This document shows positions 27,514 through 38,954 of a DNA stretch of 64,000 bases, in pieces. Source of the DNA: Marinibacterium sp050389775 (GTDB lineage Bacteria > Pseudomonadota > Alphaproteobacteria > Rhodobacterales > Rhodobacteraceae); the NCBI RefSeq assembly GCF_050389775.1, contig NZ_CP177144.1:2232001-2296000 (forward strand), read 5' to 3'. Under the pieces are notes generated by a model. It had not been told where the DNA came from. It ran no database searches and saw only the letters and a list, made by a program, of their open reading frames with translations. Position 1 is the first letter of the stretch. Each line of letters begins with the position of its first letter. A program made the translations under genes and the position numbers.

Positions 27514-27525
27514 CGGGCGCGCCGA

Positions 27526-29250
27526 TCAGCTGCCCTTCTTGCGGTACCAGTCAGCGACGTTCCACAGCTCGCTGTCCCAGGTGTTCAGCTTGACGCCGCC
27601 CAGGTCCAGAGCATGGGCCGACACCCGGCCACGGTGCACCAGGGGCACGATGGTCCAGCTGTCGACGGTCAGCATGTTGTTCATCTTCTTGGCAATCTCG
27701 CCGCGCGCCGCGATGTCGCCGGTGCGGGCCAGCTCGTCGATCAGGGCGTCGTATTCCTCTTCGCAGAAGCGGTTGATGTTCTCACCCTGCCACTGGCTCG
27801 CCGGCTTCGGCTCGTTGCCGCAGCGATAGGCCGCCAGGTATTGCTGGGGGTCGGTGCCGTTGAACGTGTTGGCGTACATCTCGACATCGGCATAGAACTT
27901 CTGGAACGTGTCCGGGCTGCCCGGGTCTCCCCCGAAGAAGACCGAGCCCGAGACGTTGCGCAGCTCGGTTTCGACGCCGATTTCCGTCCACCATTGCTTG
28001 ATCAGGGCCTGGAAGTCCTGGCGCACGGCGTTGGTCGAGGTCTGGTAGAGCACCTTCAGCGGCACGCCGTCCTTTTCGCGGATGCCGTCGCCGTCGCTGT
28101 CGACGATGCCGGCCTCGTCCAGCATGGCATTGGCCCCGGCAATGTCCTGGGCAAAGCAGCTGGTGTTCTGGGCGGCGTAATTGTCGGGCACGGGCACCAG
28201 GTCACAGGTCGGCTTGCCGGCCTTGCCATAGCCCACCTCGACCAGCAGTTCGCGGTCGATGGCCATCGACATGGCCTCGCGCACGACCTTGTCGCTCAGG
28301 AAGGGATGCGGTTCGGCCACCGTGGCCCGGGTCTCGGGCGGCAGGTCGGCCGAGGGGTTGGTCAGGTTCATCTCGATCCGTTCGACCAGCGGGCCGAAGC
28401 CGGCGATGGCCACGCCCTTGCCGGCCGATTCCATCGAGGCGATGACATCGGGGGCCAGCTGCAGGTTCCAGGCATAGTCGAACTCGCCGGTTTCCAGCAC
28501 CGACCGGCCGGCCGCCGCGGCATCGCCGCCGCCCTTGAAGGTCACGGTGGCAAAGGCGGGCTTGCCCTCGATGCGGAAATTCTCGTTGGCTTCGAATGTG
28601 ATCACGTCGTTCGGCTTGAACTCGACCACCTTGAAGGGGCCGGTGCCGATCGGGTTGAAATTGGCCTCGGTGCATTCGGGGGCACGGGCGCCCAGGCATT
28701 CGGCGAATTGCGCGGCCTGGATGATCGGCGACTGGCCACCGACGAAGGGCCCGTAGGGATTGGGCTTGGGCTGGTTGAAGGTCACCTTGACGGTCAGGTC
28801 GTCCAGCGCCTCGACGGTTTCGACCCCGTCAAAGAACGCGCCCTGGGCACAGCCGCCTTCGGGATGCATGCAGTATTCGGCGGTGAATTTCACGTCGGCC
28901 GAGGTCAGCGGCGTGCCGTCCGACCAGACGATGCCTTCCGAGATCTTCCAGGTGATCGTCGTCAGGTCCTCGCTGACGCCGCCGTTGGCCACGGTCGGCA
29001 CCTCGTCGACCAGCCAGGGCACCAGCGCGCCGGTCTCGTCGTAGCGGGCCAGCGGTTCGACCACGAGAGAGGAGCTTTCGATGTCCTTCGTGCCGCCGGA
29101 CAGGAACGGATTCAGAATCGACGGGGCCTGCCAGTAGATGATGCTGACGTTGCCATCACGCCCGCGCTCGCCGTCATGGCCTTCGGCAAAGGCCGTGCCG
29201 GTCAGCGCCACGGTCGCGGTCGCGCCGAGCAAAAGGGTCTTGAGGGTCAT
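27526..29250 (-). CDS. Periplasmic substrate-binding protein of peptide-type ABC importer
   Basis: This 574-aa protein is a family-5 (DppA/OppA) solute-binding protein. It has a signal peptide (MTLKTLLLGATATVALTGTAFA, with cleavage after AFA), the domain start IIYWQAPSILNPFLSGG, and a typical NPIGTGPFKVVEF segment. The Cys-rich loops are probably disulfide-bonded. It is longer than DppA, mostly from inserts in the ligand lobes. The start at 29250 is chosen because it begins the signal peptide. The gene is first in the minus-strand unit and is divergent from the ATPase gene across 273 bp. Ligand is unknown; short peptides or N-acyl amino acids are inferred from the M20 hydrolases alongside. 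Confidence 0.93.
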   Translation of the reverse strand: MTLKTLLLGATATVALTGTAFAEGHDGERGRDGNVSIIYWQAPSILNPFLSGGTKDIESSSLVVEPLARYDETGALVPWLVDEVPTVANGGVSEDLTTITWKISEGIVWSDGTPLTSADVKFTAEYCMHPEGGCAQGAFFDGVETVEALDDLTVKVTFNQPKPNPYGPFVGGQSPIIQAAQFAECLGARAPECTEANFNPIGTGPFKVVEFKPNDVITFEANENFRIEGKPAFATVTFKGGGDAAAAGRSVLETGEFDYAWNLQLAPDVIASMESAGKGVAIAGFGPLVERIEMNLTNPSADLPPETRATVAEPHPFLSDKVVREAMSMAIDRELLVEVGYGKAGKPTCDLVPVPDNYAAQNTSCFAQDIAGANAMLDEAGIVDSDGDGIREKDGVPLKVLYQTSTNAVRQDFQALIKQWWTEIGVETELRNVSGSVFFGGDPGSPDTFQKFYADVEMYANTFNGTDPQQYLAAYRCGNEPKPASQWQGENINRFCEEEYDALIDELARTGDIAARGEIAKKMNNMLTVDSWTIVPLVHRGRVSAHALDLGGVKLNTWDSELWNVADWYRKKGS

Positions 29251-29523
29251 GTTACACTCCATGTTGGACACGGCTTCCGCCGGCCTTGGTCTTGCCGCTC
29301 TGGTGGCGGCTCTTTGATCCCGAAGCCTGGCGAAACCTCGCGGCGACACAGGCACTTGGCCTTGCCGCCGGTCAGGATGCGCTCAACCGCACCGGGCACG
29401 CCGAATATCGAAACAGAGATTCGGAAAATTGCAAGGGTGGCGGTAGGGAAAGCGGCACGGGGGTTTGACACTGCCTCGGGCGCCGCCATAGCGTTCAGCA
29501 TCGCAGGAACGGGAGTATCGGGT

Positions 29524-31347
<1,824 letters not shown>

Positions 31348-31348
31348 C

Positions 31349-32524
31349 ATGTCCGCATCCAAGGCCGAAACGCTCAGCCCCCGCGCGATCCTGGAGGCGC
31401 TGGTCGCCTTTCCCACGGTGTCGGACCGCAGCAACCTGGACCTGGTGCAATGGGTGCAGGATTACCTGGCCTCGCACGGGATCGAGAGCCACCGCGTCGA
31501 CAAGCCCGGCGACGAGGCCAAGGCCGGGCTCTTTGCCCATGTCGGGCCCTGGGAAGAAGGCGCCGTGGTGCTGTCGGGCCATACCGACGTGGTGCCGGTC
31601 GAAGGCCAGGCCTGGGACAGCGATCCCTTCACGGTGGTCGAACGCGATGGCCGGCTCTATGGCCGGGGCTGTTGCGACATGAAGGGCTTTGACGCCCTGG
31701 CCATCTGGGCCCTGGTCGAAGGGTCGAAACGCGATCTGGTGCGGCCCCTGCAGATCGCGTTCAGCTACGACGAGGAAATCGGCTGCATGGGCGCGCCGCC
31801 CCTGATCGAAGCGATGGATGGCGTGGTGCCGCGCGGGCGCGATGCGATCATCGGGGAGCCGTCGCTGATGAAGGCCGTGACCGGCCAGAAGGGCGGGACG
31901 GGCTATCACGTCCATGTGCATGGCTACGAGGTGCATTCCTCGCTGGTCCATACCGGGGTCTCGGCGATCATGTACGGGGCCAAGCTGATCGATTGGGTCA
32001 ATGCGCGCAACGCGGCCAACATGGCCCGCACGCCGACCGAGGTTGCGGCGCTGTTCACCCCGCCCTGGTCGACCCAGCATGTCGGCATGATCGCCGGGGG
32101 CACGGCCCATAACATCACCGCTCGCGATTGCACCTTTGCCGTCGAATGCCGGCTGGTGCCCGGCGAGACCGTGGCCGATTGGTGCGCGGCCTTCGAGGCC
32201 CGGGCCGACGAGATCCAGGCCGACATGCAGGCCGTGCGCCCCGAGGCCTGGATCGAGCGGGCGGCGTTCTTCACCGTGCCGCCATTGGTGCCCGAGGACG
32301 AGGGCAGCGCCGAGGCCCTGGTGCGCCAGATCACCGGCGACAACGGCAATCATGCCGTGAGCTATGGCACCGAGGCCGGCCATTTCCAGAACGCGGGCTA
32401 TTCGGCGGTGATCTGCGGGCCGGGCAGCATCGAACAGGCCCACCAAGAGAACGAGTACCTGTCCATCGCCGAGCTCGACGCCGGGCAGGATTTCATGGCG
32501 CGCCTGCTGGACCGGCTGTCCTGA
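31349..32524 (+). CDS. argE: Acetylornithine deacetylase-like M20 peptidase (ArgE)
   Basis: This 391-aa metallohydrolase of the M20 family matches the ArgE subgroup. Metal-ligand segments are SGHTDVVPVEGQAWDSDPF, GRGCCDMKGFDA and YDEEIGCMGAPPLIEA, with HxxxG-like dimer-domain elements between and a C-terminal His in EQAHQENEY. ArgE removes the acetyl group from N-acetylornithine; homologues in such transporter clusters also deacylate other N-acyl amino acids. The gene starts one base after the ATPase stop, so it is transcribed with the importer. Symbol is by family similarity; the true substrate may differ. Confidence 0.8.
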   Translation: MSASKAETLSPRAILEALVAFPTVSDRSNLDLVQWVQDYLASHGIESHRVDKPGDEAKAGLFAHVGPWEEGAVVLSGHTDVVPVEGQAWDSDPFTVVERDGRLYGRGCCDMKGFDALAIWALVEGSKRDLVRPLQIAFSYDEEIGCMGAPPLIEAMDGVVPRGRDAIIGEPSLMKAVTGQKGGTGYHVHVHGYEVHSSLVHTGVSAIMYGAKLIDWVNARNAANMARTPTEVAALFTPPWSTQHVGMIAGGTAHNITARDCTFAVECRLVPGETVADWCAAFEARADEIQADMQAVRPEAWIERAAFFTVPPLVPEDEGSAEALVRQITGDNGNHAVSYGTEAGHFQNAGYSAVICGPGSIEQAHQENEYLSIAELDAGQDFMARLLDRLS

Positions 32525-32537
32525 GGCGCTTTTGGCG

Positions 32538-32563
32538 GGATGGGTGAGATCACCCATCCTACG
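32538..32563. repeat. Dispersed palindromic repeat, copy 2
   Basis: GGATGGGTGA-GA-TCACCCATCC followed by TACG is a 10-bp palindrome with the same GGATGGGTG / CACCCATCCTAC core as the copies at 3245 and 51518. It lies in the 66-bp gap between the ArgE-like gene and the next amidohydrolase. An in-frame ATG inside it would extend the next protein by 17 non-conserved residues. Confidence 0.75.
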
Positions 32564-32590
32564 GGTCATCCCCGGGAAAGACGCGAACAC

Positions 32591-33757
32591 ATGCCCATCA
32601 AGAACCGCCTGGCCGACATGTCGGACGAGATCACCGGCTGGCGCCACCATCTTCACCGCCATCCCGAACTGCTGTTCGACGTGCATGGCACCGCGGCCTT
32701 TGTCGTCGAGCGCCTGAAGGAATTCGGCCTGACCGACATCACCACGGGCATCGGCCGGACCGGTGTCGTGGCCGTGATCGAAGGCCGCACCGACACGTCG
32801 GGCCGGGTCATCGGCCTGCGCGCCGACATGGACGCCCTGCCGATCACCGAGGCCTCGGGCGTCGATTACCCGTCGGAAAACCCCGGGGTGATGCATGCCT
32901 GCGGCCATGACGGCCACACGTCGATCCTGCTGGGCGCGGCGAAATACCTGGCCGAGACGCGCCATTTCGACGGCAAGGTCGTGCTGATCTTTCAGCCGGC
33001 CGAAGAGGGCGGGGCCGGCGGGCTGGAAATGTGCCAGGACGGGCTGATGGACCGCTGGGGCATCCAGGAAGTCTATGGCCTGCACAATGCGCCGGGCCTG
33101 CCGGTGGGGTCGTTCCACGTGCGCCCGGGGCCGATCCAGGCCTCGTCCGACGAGTTCGAGATCGTCGTGACCGGGCGCGGCGGCCATGCGGCCGAACCGC
33201 AGACAACCATCGACACGACGCTGGTGGCCAGCCAGATCGTGGTCACCCTGCATTCCATCGTGTCGCGCAATGTCGATCCGCTGAAACCCACGGTGCTGAC
33301 CGTCGGCACCTTCGAGACCGACAGCAACCAGTCCAACATCATCCCCCAGACCGCCCGGCTGACCGGCACGATGCGCACGCTGGACCCCGATGTGCGCGGC
33401 CTGGTCGAAACCCGGGTGCGCCGGGTGGCCGAAGACACCGCCGCGGCCTTTGGCGCCACTGCAACGGTCACCTGGACCCCGGGCTATCCGGTCACGGTCA
33501 ACGGCGCCGAACAGGCGGCCTTTGCCGCCGATGCGGCCCGGGCGGTGACGCCCGAGGTCGACGACAATTGCAATCCGATCATGCCGTCCGAAGATTTCTC
33601 CTACATGCTCGAAGAGCGGCCCGGGGCTTATGCCTTCCTGGGCAACGGAGACAGCGCGATGTGCCATCACCCGGCCTATGTCTTTGACGACGCGGCCATT
33701 CCCGTGGGCTGCAGCTGGTTCGTCGAACTGGTCGAACGCCGCATGCCCGCCGCCTGA
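32591..33757 (+). CDS. M20 family amidohydrolase (hippurate-hydrolase-like), paralogue 1
   Basis: This 388-aa enzyme is an M20D/HipO-type amidohydrolase. It has the HACGHDGHT Cys/His metal site, FQPAEEGGAGG, and the C-terminal SEDFSYMLEERPGAY with a ligand Glu. Such enzymes cleave N-acyl amino acids (hippurate, indole-acetyl amino acids) or small peptides. The ATG at 32591 is chosen because it aligns with the start of the tandem paralogue; an ATG at 32540 lies inside a palindromic repeat. It forms an operon with the ATPase and ArgE-like genes, which suggests hydrolysis of the imported substrate. Confidence 0.92.
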   Translation: MPIKNRLADMSDEITGWRHHLHRHPELLFDVHGTAAFVVERLKEFGLTDITTGIGRTGVVAVIEGRTDTSGRVIGLRADMDALPITEASGVDYPSENPGVMHACGHDGHTSILLGAAKYLAETRHFDGKVVLIFQPAEEGGAGGLEMCQDGLMDRWGIQEVYGLHNAPGLPVGSFHVRPGPIQASSDEFEIVVTGRGGHAAEPQTTIDTTLVASQIVVTLHSIVSRNVDPLKPTVLTVGTFETDSNQSNIIPQTARLTGTMRTLDPDVRGLVETRVRRVAEDTAAAFGATATVTWTPGYPVTVNGAEQAAFAADAARAVTPEVDDNCNPIMPSEDFSYMLEERPGAYAFLGNGDSAMCHHPAYVFDDAAIPVGCSWFVELVERRMPAA

Positions 33758-33781
33758 CATCACCACGAAGGACCTTTACAG

Positions 33782-34945
33782 ATGCCCGTTAAGAACCGTT
33801 TCGCCGAGCTGCATGACGAGATCACCGCATGGCGCCGCGACATCCACGAACATCCCGAACTGCTCTATGAAACCCACCGCACCTCGGCCCTGGTGGCCGA
33901 CAAGCTGGCCGAGTTCGGCTGTGACGAGGTTGTCACGGGTATCGGCCGGACCGGCGTGGTCGGCGTGATCAAGGGCAAGACCGACAGCGCCGGCAAGGTC
34001 ATCGGCCTGCGGGCCGACATGGATGCCCTACCGATCCTCGAGGATACCGGCGTCGAATACGCGTCCAAGACCCCCGGCGTGATGCATGCCTGCGGCCATG
34101 ACGGCCATACGGCCATGCTGCTGGGCGCGGCGAAATACCTGGCCGAGACGCGCCATTTCGACGGCACGGTGGTGGTGATCTTCCAGCCGGCCGAGGAAGG
34201 CGGGGCCGGGGGCAAGGCCATGTGCGACGACGGCATGATGGACCGCTGGGGCATCCAGGAGGTCTATGGCATGCACAACTGGCCGGGCCAGCCGGCCGGG
34301 GCCTTCTCGATCCGCCCGGGCGCGTTCTTTGCGGCCACGGATGTGTTCGAGATCGATTTCGAGGGCAAGGGCGGCCATGCGGCCAAGCCCCAGGACACCG
34401 TCGACACCACCGTCATGGCGGCCCAGGCCATCTTGGCGCTGCAGACCATCGCCAGCCGCAATGCCGATCCGGTCGACCAGGTCGTGGTGTCTGTAACCTC
34501 GTTCGAAACCTCGTCCAAGGCGTTCAACGTCATCCCCCAGGGCGTCAAGCTGCGCGGCACGGTGCGGACCATGTCCAAGGACATGCGCGACCTGGCCGAA
34601 AGCCGGATCACCGGCATCTGCGATGGGATCGCGGCCACCTTCGGAGGCAGTGTCAGCATCGACTACCTGCGCAATTACCCGGTGATGGTGAATTCCGGCG
34701 AACAGACCGATTTCGCCGTCGAGGTGGCGCGCGAGGTTGCCGGCGATTGCGCCGATGCGCCGCTGGTCATGGGCGGCGAAGATTTCGCCTTCATGCTGGA
34801 AGAGCGGCCGGGCGCCTATATCCTGGTGGGCAACGGCGACACGGCCCTGGTCCATCACCCCAAGTACAATTTCAACGACGACGTCATCCCGGCCGGCTGC
34901 AGCTGGTATGCCGGCATCGTCGAGCGCCGCATGCCCGCGGCCTGA
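33782..34945 (+). CDS. M20 family amidohydrolase (hippurate-hydrolase-like), paralogue 2
   Basis: This 387-aa protein is a tandem paralogue of the preceding gene: HACGHDGHT, FQPAEEGGAGGKA and GGEDFAFMLEERPGAY are all present. The two genes share a 49-base identical stretch (32927-32975 and 34118-34166), while flanking regions differ more, which points to duplication followed by local gene conversion or strong constraint. The start ATG follows GAAGGA. A candidate terminator lies just downstream, ending the transporter-hydrolase unit. Confidence 0.92.
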   Translation: MPVKNRFAELHDEITAWRRDIHEHPELLYETHRTSALVADKLAEFGCDEVVTGIGRTGVVGVIKGKTDSAGKVIGLRADMDALPILEDTGVEYASKTPGVMHACGHDGHTAMLLGAAKYLAETRHFDGTVVVIFQPAEEGGAGGKAMCDDGMMDRWGIQEVYGMHNWPGQPAGAFSIRPGAFFAATDVFEIDFEGKGGHAAKPQDTVDTTVMAAQAILALQTIASRNADPVDQVVVSVTSFETSSKAFNVIPQGVKLRGTVRTMSKDMRDLAESRITGICDGIAATFGGSVSIDYLRNYPVMVNSGEQTDFAVEVAREVAGDCADAPLVMGGEDFAFMLEERPGAYILVGNGDTALVHHPKYNFNDDVIPAGCSWYAGIVERRMPAA

Positions 34946-34958
34946 CCTGAGATCCAGG

Positions 34959-34983
34959 CGCGGCGCAGGGACAAGGCGCCGCG
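34959..34983 (+). terminator. Candidate terminator after M20 genes
   Basis: CGCGGCGC and GCGCCGCG form an 8-bp stem with a 9-nt loop, followed by a pyrimidine-rich CCTGTCTTCTTCTT tract, 13 bp past the stop codon. Confidence 0.55.
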
Positions 34984-35047
34984 TCCTGTCTTCTTCTTGG
35001 GTGAAATACCCCTGTGCGACGGCACCGCCCGTGGCACGGTCGGGTTG

Positions 35048-35077
35048 GGATACTTGGAAAGAGAAAGAAGCAGCAGG
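35048..35077 (+). repeat. Dispersed 30-bp repeat, copy 1
   Basis: This element has core AAAGAGAAAGAAGCAG preceded by GGATACTTGG. It abuts the waaA stop codon, so on the waaA mRNA it reads as a pyrimidine-rich tract. It differs by one base from the reverse complement of the copy at 45960-45989 and is similar to that at 45895-45921. Confidence 0.8.
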
Positions 35078-36373
35078 TCAGAGCGCCAGGCAGTCGATCA
35101 TCCTGTCGATGACCTGGTCGAGGGCCGATGCCTCGGTCCGTGCAAATGCCCGGGCGGCCGCGCGCTTGTCTGCCAGAAGGGCCGGGGAGGCCAGCCAGTC
35201 GCCGACCTTGCCGGCGATCTCGGCCGGGGTGGCGACCTCGGTGGCCGCGCCACGGTCGATCATCGGCCCGAAGGTTTCCGAGAAATTGGCCACGTGCGGC
35301 CCGGTCAGCACCGCCGCCCCGGAAACCGCCGGTTCGAACGGGTTGTGGCCGCCGATGTCAGGCAGCAGCGACCCGCCCAGCAGGATGAGAGGGCAGGCGG
35401 CGTACCAGGTGCCGGTCTCGCCCAGCGTGTCGGCCAGGTAGACCTGGGTGGCGGCCGTGATCCGCTCGCCCGCGCTGCGCCGGGTGCGGGCCAGGCCGCG
35501 CTCGGCGATCATCCGTTGCAGGTCGTCGCCGCGTTCGGGGTGGCGCGGGATCAGCAGCAGCAGGGCATCGGGATGGCGCTCCAGCACCCGGGCATGGGCA
35601 TCCAGCACGATCTCGTCTTCGCCCGGATGGGTCGAACTGGCCGCCCAGACCGGCCGGTCGCCCAGGGCGCGGCGCAGCTCGTCGCGGGTGATCTCGTCGA
35701 CGGGCAGGGGGGCGGCCGCGGCCTTGAGATTGGCCCCGACCGACAGCCTTTCGGCATCAGCGCCCATCAGGCGCAGGCGCTCGGCGATCGTGGCGTTCTG
35801 GGTCAGCAGGATGTCAAAGCAATCCAGCACCATCCGCGCCGTGTCGGGGTGGCGCGCCCAGCCCCGGGCCGATTTCTCGGACAGTCGCGCATTCAGCAGG
35901 GCCAGCCGCAGGCCCCGGTCGCGGGCGCGCACCAGCATGCCCGGCCAGAGCTCGCTTTCGACAAAGATGCCCGCCCGGGGCTGCCAGTGATCGAGGAACC
36001 GATCAATATAGTGCGGCGCATCCAGCGGGGCGAACTGGTGCAGCGCCCGGGGCGGCAGCCGGCGGGCCAGAATCTGCGCCGAGGAAGCCGTGCCCGAGGT
36101 CACCAGGAAATGCGCGTCGGGCCGACGCCGGGCCAGCCGGTCGATCACGCTGAGCACCGACAGGCTTTCGCCCACGGAGGCGCCATGGAACCAGATCAGC
36201 TCACCCGGGGGACGGTCGAGGCTGGGCCGGCCGGCCCGTTCGCGGATGCGCCGGGCCTCGACCCCCTGGTCCGACAGCTTGCGCCCGACGTGGTGCAGAA
36301 CAAGCGGCGCAGCCAGCCGGGTCAGGCCGGAGTAAAGCGTGTAGAGCGGGGTTGCACCGCCCGGCCGGGACAT
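35078..36373 (-). CDS. waaA: 3-deoxy-D-manno-octulosonic acid (Kdo) transferase
   Basis: This 431-aa inner-membrane-associated glycosyltransferase adds Kdo to lipid A precursor. Diagnostic segments are WFHGASVGES (with the catalytic Glu region), FVESELWPGML, NARLSEKSARGW, WAASSTHPGEDE, and GGSLLPDIGGHNPFEPA. The ATG at 36373 overlaps the moaA stop (TGATG), so it is co-translated with moaA. Immediately after its stop is the dispersed 30-bp repeat. The usual waaA neighbours (lpxK, other lipid A genes) are not seen beside it here. Confidence 0.95.
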   Translation of the reverse strand: MSRPGGATPLYTLYSGLTRLAAPLVLHHVGRKLSDQGVEARRIRERAGRPSLDRPPGELIWFHGASVGESLSVLSVIDRLARRRPDAHFLVTSGTASSAQILARRLPPRALHQFAPLDAPHYIDRFLDHWQPRAGIFVESELWPGMLVRARDRGLRLALLNARLSEKSARGWARHPDTARMVLDCFDILLTQNATIAERLRLMGADAERLSVGANLKAAAAPLPVDEITRDELRRALGDRPVWAASSTHPGEDEIVLDAHARVLERHPDALLLLIPRHPERGDDLQRMIAERGLARTRRSAGERITAATQVYLADTLGETGTWYAACPLILLGGSLLPDIGGHNPFEPAVSGAAVLTGPHVANFSETFGPMIDRGAATEVATPAEIAGKVGDWLASPALLADKRAAARAFARTEASALDQVIDRMIDCLAL

Positions 36374-37383
36374 CACCCGCCCGTGTGGCTCATGTGCCGG
36401 GCGACCTGGCCATCGGCGCGGCGGCGGGAATAATCGAAGTCGTGGCCCTTGGGCTTCAGCCCGATCGCCGCGCGGATGGCTTCCTGCAGCGCCCGGTTGT
36501 CCCCGGGGAAATCGCGCAGCGGCGCACGCAGGTCGGCCATGTCATCCTGGCCCAGGCACATGTACAATTCGCCGGTGCAGGTCAGCCGCACGCGGTTGCA
36601 GCTTTCGCAGAAATTGTGGCTGAGCGGGGTGATGAACCCGATCTTCTGCCCGGTCTCTTCCAGCCGCACATAGCGCGCCGGCCCGCCGGTGCGCTCGGCC
36701 AGGTCGCTGACCGTGTAATGCTGTTCATAGGCCGCACGCACGTCGCGCAGCGACCAGTACTGGCCGACGCGGTCCTCGTTGCCCAGGTCGCCCATCGGCA
36801 TGACCTCGATCCAGGTCAGGTCCATGCCCTTGTCGGCGCACCATTCGGTGATCCGGGGCAGCTCTTCCTCGTTGAAGCCCTTCAGGGCCACGGCATTGAT
36901 CTTGATCTTCAGCCCGGCGTCCAGCGCAGCGTCGATGCCCTTGAGCACCTGCGGCAGCCGGCCCCAGCGGGTGACCCGGGCGAACTTGTCCTCGTCCAGC
37001 GTGTCGAGCGAGACATTGACCCGCTTGACGCCGGCGGCCACCAGGTCCTTGGCAAAGCGCGCCAGTTGCGAGCCGTTGGTCGTGACGGTCAGCTCTTTCA
37101 GCGCGCCGCTGTCGAGGTGGCGCGACATGGACTGGAAGAAGGTCATGATATCGCGCCGCACCAGCGGTTCGCCCCCGGTGATCCGCAGTTTTTCCACGCC
37201 CATGCCGACAAAGGTCGAACACATGCGGTCCAGCTCTTCGAGGGTCAGCAGTTCCTTCTTGGGCAGGAAGGTCATGTTTTCGGCCATGCAATAGACGCAG
37301 CGGAAATCGCAGCGGTCGGTGACCGAAACGCGCAGGTAGGTGATGGCGCGGGCAAAGGGATCGATGAGCGGCGGCTGTATCAT
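36373..37383 (-). CDS. moaA: GTP 3',8-cyclase (molybdenum cofactor biosynthesis)
   Basis: This 336-aa radical-SAM enzyme catalyses the first step of molybdopterin synthesis. It has the SAM-cluster motif C25-x3-C29-x2-C32 ([10 protein letters not shown]), GGEPLVRRD, the C-terminal second cluster [18 protein letters not shown], and the conserved terminal Gly-Gly required for activity. It is complete. The product is needed for the molybdo-hydroxylase encoded at 14.7-17.4 kb. It is the first gene of a two-gene unit with waaA. Confidence 0.97.
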   Translation of the reverse strand: MIQPPLIDPFARAITYLRVSVTDRCDFRCVYCMAENMTFLPKKELLTLEELDRMCSTFVGMGVEKLRITGGEPLVRRDIMTFFQSMSRHLDSGALKELTVTTNGSQLARFAKDLVAAGVKRVNVSLDTLDEDKFARVTRWGRLPQVLKGIDAALDAGLKIKINAVALKGFNEEELPRITEWCADKGMDLTWIEVMPMGDLGNEDRVGQYWSLRDVRAAYEQHYTVSDLAERTGGPARYVRLEETGQKIGFITPLSHNFCESCNRVRLTCTGELYMCLGQDDMADLRAPLRDFPGDNRALQEAIRAAIGLKPKGHDFDYSRRRADGQVARHMSHTGG

Positions 37384-37551
37384 GGATCAAGAGGTAAACG
37401 TCCCGTTGCCCCGCGACAAGAGGCAGCGCGTCCGGCCGGCCATGAGCATTGCGTGAGCGCAGGGCCCGGCGTGAGCGGCCGGGCGCCGTGGGCGGCGGGG
37501 CCGGGGGCGGGGGTGATGGACGGACGGCCCGGCGCGGCCTATGTAGGGCGC

Positions 37552-37983
37552 ATGCGAGTCTGGATGACGATAGTGCTTGCGGCGCCCCTGGCGCTGGCAG
37601 GCTGCGAGACGGTCAAGGGGGTCTTTGACGGCTCGGACAGCGATGCGGTGCCGACCGTGGCGACAGAGCCCGACATGCCCGTCCTGAAACCCGCCCCGAC
37701 CGAAGAGGTGCCCGTGGCGCTGCCGGTGTCGGGCACTGCGACGCTGGGCACGACGGTGGCCTCGCTGGGCGATCCCGGGCGGCCGGGCCTGTGGATGGAC
37801 ACGCCGTTGACCCGGGCCGAACAGACCGGCCAGGTGCAATACCAGGGTTCGACCGTGACGCTGACCCTGCGGCCGACGGGCGGTGAGCCGGGATCGGGCA
37901 GCCGGATGTCGGTGCTGGCCATGCAGGCCATCGGAGCGCCGCTGACCGAACTGGTCGAGGTCACGGTGATCGGCGCGCGCTGA
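37552..37983 (+). CDS. Predicted lipoprotein, 143 aa
   Basis: This 143-aa protein has a lipoprotein signal: MRVWMTIVLAAPLALAGC with lipobox LAGC and lipidated C18. The mature part is acidic and Pro/Val/Thr-rich, then carries a short domain (GTTVASLGDPGRPGLWMDTPLT ... QVQYQGSTVTLTLRP) of unknown function, probably periplasmic. It is divergent from moaA and has no partner gene. Such small lipoproteins are common in Rhodobacterales; the family is not one I can name. Confidence 0.75.
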   Translation: MRVWMTIVLAAPLALAGCETVKGVFDGSDSDAVPTVATEPDMPVLKPAPTEEVPVALPVSGTATLGTTVASLGDPGRPGLWMDTPLTRAEQTGQVQYQGSTVTLTLRPTGGEPGSGSRMSVLAMQAIGAPLTELVEVTVIGAR

Positions 37984-38238
37984 GGCCCGCGCCCAAATCC
38001 GTGCGGAAATCTGTGTCTTGATCTGTTCTGGAACCCGGGCCTGAACGGGGTTTGATCGTTCCGAAACATCTGTGGCGCGACCCGAAGATCCGGGGTGCGT
38101 CCCCGGGGCCGAGATGACATAGCCCTGTGACGGGCGCGCGCCTTGGTAGACACGACTTGGTCCCGAGACGGGCGCGTTCCGGCACTGTATGGCCCCGAGG
38201 CGGGGGCATTGACACGACACAACCCGGTCGCGCCCGGA

Positions 38239-38949
38239 TCAGGCGGCGGGCAGCAGCCGGGCGGCTTCCTTGCGGGCAAAGGGCTTCATCCGGTCGCCAT
38301 GCCGGTCGAGGAAATCGCGGACCCGGGCCGGATCGTGCTTGGACAGGTCGCGCAGCCACCAGGCCACGGCCTTCTGGATGAACCAGTCGCCATCGTCGAC
38401 ATAGCCCGCCGCCCAGCCCAGCACCCGGTCCCGCGCGGCCAGCTCGGCCGGCTTGGGGTGGTTCTGGCGGGTCCAGGGCAGGGTGATGACCAGCGCTGCC
38501 CGGCGGGTCCACAGATGCGCCGAGCCGGTCCAGGCCTCGACCTCGTCCAGCCGGGCGGGATCGGTCAGCAGGCGCTTGGCCCCGGCGGTGCAGGCGTGAT
38601 CGGCGATTGCCCAGGCATCGAAATCGGGCACCCAGGACCGGATCAGCGCCCAGGCCCCGTCATCGGGCCGGATGCGCGCCTGGGTCAGGACCTTGGCCGC
38701 CAGGATGCGCGCCTCGTGGATGTCGCTGTCCCACAGGCCACGGGCCACGGCCAGCCGGGTGTCGATGTCCAGCGTCGTCCGGGCCTCGCGGGCCATGTCG
38801 TTGAGCACCGGGTTGGGCACGCCCAGATAGCGCCGGGGCGCCTTGTGATAGGCCGCGCTGCCTTCCGCGCGGGTGGCATCTTCGAGCGCGCCGAGCCGGT
38901 CCAGCCAGTCGGTTGCCTGCGTCGTGGTCCCTGCCATCGTGCCGGGCAT
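38239..38949 (-). CDS. DNA alkylation repair (AlkD-like) protein
   Basis: This 236-aa protein is a HEAT-repeat DNA glycosylase-like protein of the AlkD/COG4912 family, which removes alkylated bases. Features are YLGVPNPVLNDMAREAR near the N-terminus, the repeated Trp/Asp-rich helices (GLWDSDIHEARILAAKVL, VLGWAAGYVDDGDWFIQKAVAWWLRDL) and the basic tail. The ATG at 38949 lies 5 bp past the stop of the upstream gene; an in-frame ATG at 38937 is an alternative. It is probably co-transcribed with the PNPOx-like gene. Confidence 0.82.
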   Translation of the reverse strand: MPGTMAGTTTQATDWLDRLGALEDATRAEGSAAYHKAPRRYLGVPNPVLNDMAREARTTLDIDTRLAVARGLWDSDIHEARILAAKVLTQARIRPDDGAWALIRSWVPDFDAWAIADHACTAGAKRLLTDPARLDEVEAWTGSAHLWTRRAALVITLPWTRQNHPKPAELAARDRVLGWAAGYVDDGDWFIQKAVAWWLRDLSKHDPARVRDFLDRHGDRMKPFARKEAARLLPAA

Positions 38950-38954
38950 GCGGC

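Noticed and set aside
27427..29523. Very long N-terminal extension of the double ATPase
   Set aside because: The in-frame sequence before 29524 is antisense to the substrate-binding protein and not ABC-like; the TTG start with GGGAG is preferred.
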